From CBDUUP01 sp965370435 (GTDB lineage Bacteria; Chloroflexota; Anaerolineae; Anaerolineales; UBA11579), in contig CBDUUP010000181.1 of the NCBI GenBank assembly GCA_965370435.1, forward strand, positions 1 to 8,907: a DNA stretch of 8,907 bases, written 5' to 3'. Positions 5,702 through 8,907 of the stretch are shown one piece after another. The position numbers were made by a program, and so were the translations under genes. Each line of letters begins with the position of its first letter. Within the stretch, counting starts at the first letter, position 1. Below the pieces are notes generated by a model. That model saw only the letters and a list, made by a program, of their open reading frames with translations, had not been told where the DNA came from and ran no database searches.

Positions 5702-6853
5702 CTATGGGGCAGGTGTAGGGATGGGGAGGAGGCCATCCTCGGGCGTGCAGGAGAGGGTGAAGTCTGGTAGGGGGAGATCGGGGTCAGGGATCTTGTAATA
5801 ATAGCCGCCTGGACAAATTGGGGGTTTCTCATAAGGCCATAAGGGTCGTACGCTTATAGAGGCTTTATAATCCCCTTCACTATATAATCCACGAATCCCA
5901 GCCGAATAAAAAGCCTTGGCTTCGTTACCTTCCAACAGAATGGCCGCTTGAAAGTTGGTAGTTGGACAGTCTGAACGTTGGCGTAGTTCAGCCAGGGTTG
6001 GCGAGGTGAGCGGCCAGGGTGTTCCGTCTTCTTCATATCTGTCTCCGTCAAATATCCACACCACAAGTTGGTTGGGTTTAAAAGGCGTCAAACCGCCCAT
6101 CCAGAAATTATCGAGAAATTGGAAGGTTTCAATGACAGCTTGGGGATCATAAGGTAGCGGACCACAATCTTGACAATCGTCTGGGATTGTGATTTCCAAA
6201 TACGTGTCCCCAAAGTATGGAACACGATTGGATTGCCAGGCATTAACGAAAATGGTGCTCTTACTTCGATCGAAGGGATTATAGAATTGTGACCAGCTGA
6301 AGTCATAGTTCGTGAATCCTGTTTGGTCTATCGTGTTGAGCACTTGGCAAGTTTCCTGGCGAGTGAGGTATCCCTCCAATATTTTACCCTGATGTCGAAT
6401 AACTAAATGTTTATCAGCGTACAGGATGAAATCTGGCATGATTTCAAGGTATGGTCCTCCATCGCCAGCATAGCGTTGAAGACGAGCAAGTACAATTTCA
6501 GGCGACCATTTATGAGAAGTTAGAGAAAAGATAGGAATAGAAGTGGGTGTTGAAGTTGGGCCAGGTGTTGAGGTTGGGGTATTTGTAGATGTGATGGTGC
6601 GGGTGGCGGTCGGTACCAAAGCAGTAAGGCGGCGAGATTCGGCAGTGAGGGTGAATCTCGCGCCAACAGTAGCGGCATAAGCGGCGTTCTTCGTCTGGTT
6701 GGCTCGCATTGTGACCTGACGCGGGGGTAAGGTAGAAGTATAGGTGGGTAAATTTGTCGCGGTCGGTGCAAGCGTAGGTGTAGGCGTAGGAGTAGATTGA
6801 CCACAAGCCCCTAATAGAAATGCGATGGTGAGTAGGATCAGGACACGTTTCAT
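5702..6853 (-). CDS. Lipoprotein of unknown function with two Thr/Pro linkers
   Basis: A 383-aa predicted lipoprotein. The signal peptide MKRVLILLTIAFLLGAC has a clear lipobox (LGAC) with lipidated Cys17. After it come a Thr/Pro segment (19-44), a 36-residue Ala/Arg/Thr stretch (45-80) that could be helical, and a second Thr/Pro segment (81-106). A globular domain follows (about 113-370) with six Cys (169, 227, 230, 296, 347, 369) that could form disulfides outside the membrane. I do not recognise the domain. The part around DFILYADKHLVIRHQGK and the later LTRQETCQVLNTIDQTGF resembles secreted proteins often seen in Chloroflexota, which is a weak impression only. The start is firm because AGGAGG lies 7 nt upstream. 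The gene is AT-rich compared with its neighbours (counted samples about 40-42% GC against 68% nearby) and stands alone under its own promoter. Confidence 0.85.
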   Translation of the reverse strand: MKRVLILLTIAFLLGACGQSTPTPTPTLAPTATNLPTYTSTLPPRQVTMRANQTKNAAYAATVGARFTLTAESRRLTALVPTATRTITSTNTPTSTPGPTSTPTSIPIFSLTSHKWSPEIVLARLQRYAGDGGPYLEIMPDFILYADKHLVIRHQGKILEGYLTRQETCQVLNTIDQTGFTNYDFSWSQFYNPFDRSKSTIFVNAWQSNRVPYFGDTYLEITIPDDCQDCGPLPYDPQAVIETFQFLDNFWMGGLTPFKPNQLVVWIFDGDRYEEDGTPWPLTSPTLAELRQRSDCPTTNFQAAILLEGNEAKAFYSAGIRGLYSEGDYKASISVRPLWPYEKPPICPGGYYYKIPDPDLPLPDFTLSCTPEDGLLPIPTPAP

Positions 6854-6860
6854 AAAATGT

Positions 6861-6866
6861 CCTCCT
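6861..6866 (-). promoter_or_regulatory. Consensus ribosome binding site of the lipoprotein gene
   Basis: A full AGGAGG on the leftward strand is 7 nt from ATG 6853. It is the best Shine-Dalgarno match in the window by spacing and sequence. Confidence 0.8.
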
Positions 6867-6910
6867 GAGAAGCCCAGCAGGAGCGTCTCTAGATAGTAGG
6901 TATGTCTTTT

Positions 6911-6935
6911 ATTATAGCAGGCTTTCGATAGATGA
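6911..6935 (-). promoter_or_regulatory. Extended -10 promoter of the lipoprotein gene
   Basis: A perfect TATAAT (6911-6916) is preceded by TGC, giving the extended -10 form TGnTATAAT on the leftward strand. The best -35 is TTGATT with a 19-nt spacer (6936-6941 or close by), which is weak, as is common for extended -10 promoters. The element overlaps the last Leu-Leu-stop codons of the DUF123 gene. The start would be near 6904, leaving a leader of about 50 nt. Confidence 0.65.
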
Positions 6936-7472
6936 AATCAATCCCTCCCACCAGCCCTCCTCCGCCTCGACGCGCAGGAGGTGAGTACCTCCGGGGTGGT
7001 CGTTAGCGCCCAGGCCGGGGGTGAGGGGATGGGTGTGGGGGTCTGCGGCGAGGCGTTGGGCGATGGGTCTTTCCAGGGGTCGCTTGGTTCGGATGAGGAG
7101 GACGGGGGTGAGGGTGGCGGCGGGTTGGTCTAGCAGGTGGTCGATGTTCCAGTGGAGTTTCTTTTGCGGGGGCGGCTGGAGATCTCCCGGCCCCAGGCGC
7201 ATCGCCCGGAAGCGTTCCAGCATTCGAGCCTGTAGGGGATGGGGCGGCTGATGGCCGCTGCGGGTGGCATGGCGGAGCAGGCGCCGCGCCAAACTCACGG
7301 AGCCGCGCTCGGCCAGGGCCGATCCGATGTAGGCGTATTCTCCGGCGGGCACGGCGATGGGTGTTCCACCCCGGAAGCGTCCAAAGGACAGGTTGAGCGG
7401 CTCGGCGACGTGGATGCGGAGCAGGTAGGCGCCGCCTTTGTAGCCTCTGCCCAGGACCGTAATGGATTTCAT
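6912..7472 (-). CDS. DUF123 (Uri-type, GIY-YIG-like) protein with insertion
   Basis: A 186-aa protein of the DUF123/COG1833 family, which is related to GIY-YIG nucleases and is also found fused to endonuclease III. Family landmarks are GAYLLRI (14-20), GEYAYIGSA (44-52), LARRLLRH (61-68) with the likely catalytic Arg, KLHWNIDHLL (105-114), and GLGANDHPGGTHLLRV (153-168). The usual family length is about 120-150 residues. The excess here is mainly a Pro/Arg-rich stretch (69-104) between the RH and HWxID motifs. The late motif, usually a G-x-SDC...HL pattern, has lost its Cys. A DNA repair or nucleic-acid nuclease role is plausible but unproven for the family. The gene ends a tight leftward cluster, 21 nt after the DUF1232 stop. 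Only a weak GGTGAAAG precedes the ATG. Confidence 0.82.
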   Translation of the reverse strand: MKSITVLGRGYKGGAYLLRIHVAEPLNLSFGRFRGGTPIAVPAGEYAYIGSALAERGSVSLARRLLRHATRSGHQPPHPLQARMLERFRAMRLGPGDLQPPPQKKLHWNIDHLLDQPAATLTPVLLIRTKRPLERPIAQRLAADPHTHPLTPGLGANDHPGGTHLLRVEAEEGWWEGLISSIESLL

Positions 7473-7493
7473 GGGACTTTCACCGAAGGACGC

Positions 7494-7883
7494 TCACCGC
7501 AATATGCGCATAGCTAGAATAATAAGGGCGATGGCGGTCACTATCCAAATGACGATGATGACGAGGGCGGCGATCCGCGCGCCGGGTTTCTCCTGGGTCA
7601 ACGCGGTTTGGGCTTTCTCTCGACTCTCTTCCATCACCGCGGGCGGGATGAGTTTGATCGCCAGGGCAATGCCGAGCGGCACCAGGATCAGGTCGTCCAG
7701 GTAGCCCAGGATGGGGATGGGGTCGGGGATTAGGTCAATGGGGCTGAGGGCGTAGGCGACCACGCACACCGCCAGGACTTTAGCGTACCAGGGGGTGAGC
7801 GGGTGGCGGGATGCCAGGTATAGGGCGTAGGCTTCGGCTTTTAGCTGCCGGACGCGTTCCCGCCAGGGTATTGGCGCGGTCAT
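7494..7883 (-). CDS. DUF1232 (YkvA family) membrane protein
   Basis: A 129-aa protein with the defining DUF1232 core SPIDLIPDPIPILGYLDD (47-64), preceded by a hydrophobic helix (33-46) and followed by another (65-80). A second region, AALVIIVIWIVTAIALIILAM (105-125), is a clear C-terminal membrane helix. The N-terminal WRERVRQLKAEAYALYLA is basic and probably cytoplasmic. The family is widespread in bacteria and its biochemical role is not established. The gene lies 21 nt after the hydrolase gene and 21 nt before the DUF123 gene, so it is very likely co-transcribed. No Shine-Dalgarno motif is visible before ATG 7883. Confidence 0.88.
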   Translation of the reverse strand: MTAPIPWRERVRQLKAEAYALYLASRHPLTPWYAKVLAVCVVAYALSPIDLIPDPIPILGYLDDLILVPLGIALAIKLIPPAVMEESREKAQTALTQEKPGARIAALVIIVIWIVTAIALIILAMRILR

Positions 7884-7904
7884 GCTTGTTTGAAGGATGG
7901 CGGA

Positions 7905-8735
7905 TTACAGGTGGGCTTCCAGCCAACCCTCCAGGTCGGCCAACACCTTCTCCTTTTGGATGTCGTTGTGGGATTCGTGGTAGCCGCCAGGGTAGCTGAT
8001 GTAAGTTTTATCCTGGATGGCGACGTTGTCGAAGAAGGTTTTGCCGCCTGGGGGAGGCGTGAGGCGGTCGGCCTCGCCCTGGATAATCAGGAGGGGCGGT
8101 TTCCAGCTACTTGCCCCAACCTGGACGCGTTCAGCCGCGGCCCCCATCTCGGTGGCCAGGCGGGGCGTGCCCTTGCTGTGGACCAGAGGATCGTTCTGGT
8201 AGGCGGCCACTTCCGCCTCGTCACGGGAGATGGCGTCGGCATCCAGCCCGGAGTCGAGGGAGAAGGAGGGCCAAATATTGGAGAGGATGCGGGCGACAAG
8301 AAGAAGTATCGGCGAAACCCCTAATTCGCCGACCGCCGGGGCGGAAGCGATAAGGCCTTTCATCTGGTCAGGGTAATGGAGGCCGTAGTCGAGAACGGCC
8401 AAACCGCCCATACTGTGGCCGTACAGGAAGACGGGCTTTCCCGGCTCACCCTGGCGGGCCAGGGCCATGAAGTTGTGCACGTCCTGGCGGAATTCGTCCC
8501 AACTGTTGATGAAACCGCGCTGGCCAGGGGACTTGCCGTGGCCGCGGTGGTCAAAGGCGTAAACGGAGTAGCCTTTGGGGACCAGGTGGTTGAACAGGTT
8601 GCGGTAGCGTCCGCTGTGTTCGCCAAAACCGTGGACGATGACGATCAATGCTTTGGGGTCGCTGCCGGGCCGGAAACGCTGGTAGTAGAGTTCCAGGTCG
8701 TTATGACCTTTGAAGGTGCCTTCTTGGTGGTTCAT
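7905..8735 (-). CDS. Alpha/beta hydrolase, monoacylglycerol lipase-like
   Basis: A 276-aa cytoplasmic hydrolase of the Hydrolase_4/serine aminopeptidase S33 type, the group that includes monoacylglycerol lipases and lysophospholipases. The oxyanion-loop motif is VHGFGEHSGRY (34-44), the strand after it gives FDHRGHGKSPG (61-71), the nucleophile elbow is GHSMGG (106-111, Ser108), the acid is Asp223 in GEADRLTPP, and the base is His253 in GYHESHND. A cap region (about 135-210) with NDPLVHSKGTPRL fits this group. It probably hydrolyses an ester bond in a glyceride or similar lipid; the exact substrate is not determinable. ATG 8735 is chosen because AGGAGG lies 4 nt upstream. A TTG in frame at 8756 lies upstream of that site. 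It is 37 nt after the nitroreductase gene. Confidence 0.92.
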   Translation of the reverse strand: MNHQEGTFKGHNDLELYYQRFRPGSDPKALIVIVHGFGEHSGRYRNLFNHLVPKGYSVYAFDHRGHGKSPGQRGFINSWDEFRQDVHNFMALARQGEPGKPVFLYGHSMGGLAVLDYGLHYPDQMKGLIASAPAVGELGVSPILLLVARILSNIWPSFSLDSGLDADAISRDEAEVAAYQNDPLVHSKGTPRLATEMGAAAERVQVGASSWKPPLLIIQGEADRLTPPPGGKTFFDNVAIQDKTYISYPGGYHESHNDIQKEKVLADLEGWLEAHL

Positions 8736-8739
8736 GGGT

Positions 8740-8745
8740 CCTCCT
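8740..8745 (-). promoter_or_regulatory. Ribosome binding site that fixes the hydrolase start
   Basis: AGGAGG on the leftward strand lies 4 nt from ATG 8735. The spacing is a little short but the match is complete. It rules out the TTG at 8756 as the main start. Confidence 0.72.
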
Positions 8746-8772
8746 ACATAATTCAATCGCGGATATTAAAAC

Positions 8773-8907
8773 CTACTCTCGGGTCTCTTTCCAGGCGTCC
8801 CAGTAGGTGAAGCGTTTGGCGGGGAGGCGCTTGGCGGGTTTGAAGTCCTCGCCTTTGTAGTAGGCGATGGGCAGCAGGGCGGTCTGGGTGACGCCTTTGG
8901 GGATGCC
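8773..8907 (-). CDS. Nitroreductase-family protein, C-terminal end (partial)
   Basis: The last 44 codons of a leftward gene enter from the right edge and stop at TAG 8773-8775. The peptide begins GIPKGVTQTALLPIAYYKGE and continues with DFKPAKRLPAKRFTYWDAW. The order (GxP, QxALLPIAYYKG, DFxPAxR, then an aromatic-rich WDxW end) matches the C-terminus of FMN-dependent nitroreductase-like proteins. The catalytic and FMN-binding regions are outside the window, so activity cannot be judged. The gene lies 37 nt upstream of the hydrolase gene and may be the first or an internal gene of that cluster; its promoter is not in view. Confidence 0.7.
   Translation of the reverse strand, partial: GIPKGVTQTALLPIAYYKGEDFKPAKRLPAKRFTYWDAWKETRE

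Noticed and set aside
8736..8756. TTG start for the hydrolase at 8756
   Set aside because: The strong AGGAGG at 8740-8745 lies downstream of it and serves ATG 8735.
7905..8907. A dedicated biosynthetic or defence operon formed by nitroreductase, hydrolase, DUF1232 and DUF123
   Set aside because: The genes are close together, but the families have no known joint pathway, and close spacing alone is weak evidence.

Overview
The window looks like chromosomal DNA from a moderately GC-rich bacterium, most likely a member of the Chloroflexota (Anaerolineae-like). This is inferred from three traits: a transmembrane Ser/Thr kinase and a lipoprotein that both use long Thr/Pro linkers, a membrane-anchored beta-helix protein, and a mix of Shine-Dalgarno and apparently leaderless or SD-less starts. 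No marker gene confirms the taxon. I see no rRNA, tRNA, CRISPR array, transposase, phage gene or recognisable defence system.

Layout. Bases 1-46 may hold the last codons of a rightward gene, which I cannot resolve. A strong hairpin (54-80, with an outer stem 47-53/90-96) follows. From 107 to 4539 three genes run leftward: a receptor-like Ser/Thr protein kinase (4539-2740), a small-molecule phosphotransferase of the APH/choline kinase type (2719-1919), and a membrane-anchored right-handed beta-helix protein (1801-107). The first two are 20 nt apart and probably co-transcribed. The beta-helix gene has its own good sigma70-like promoter. A 209-bp divergent region separates the kinase from a rightward UbiA-family prenyltransferase gene (4749-5657). 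The kinase promoter places the predicted transcript start exactly on the ATG, suggesting a leaderless mRNA.

A leftward lipoprotein gene of unknown function (6853-5702) converges on the prenyltransferase gene. It is clearly AT-richer than its surroundings and has an extended -10 promoter overlapping the stop codon of the gene before it. From 8907 to 6912 lies a tight leftward cluster: the 3' end of a nitroreductase-family gene, an alpha/beta hydrolase (monoacylglycerol-lipase-like), a DUF1232/YkvA membrane protein, and a DUF123 (Uri/GIY-YIG-like) protein with an unusual insertion. These look like housekeeping or accessory metabolism rather than a single pathway.

The part most worth following is the cell-envelope cluster: an extracytoplasmic-sensor kinase, a soluble kinase-fold enzyme beside it, and a surface-displayed repeat protein under separate control. 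A functional link among them is inference only.
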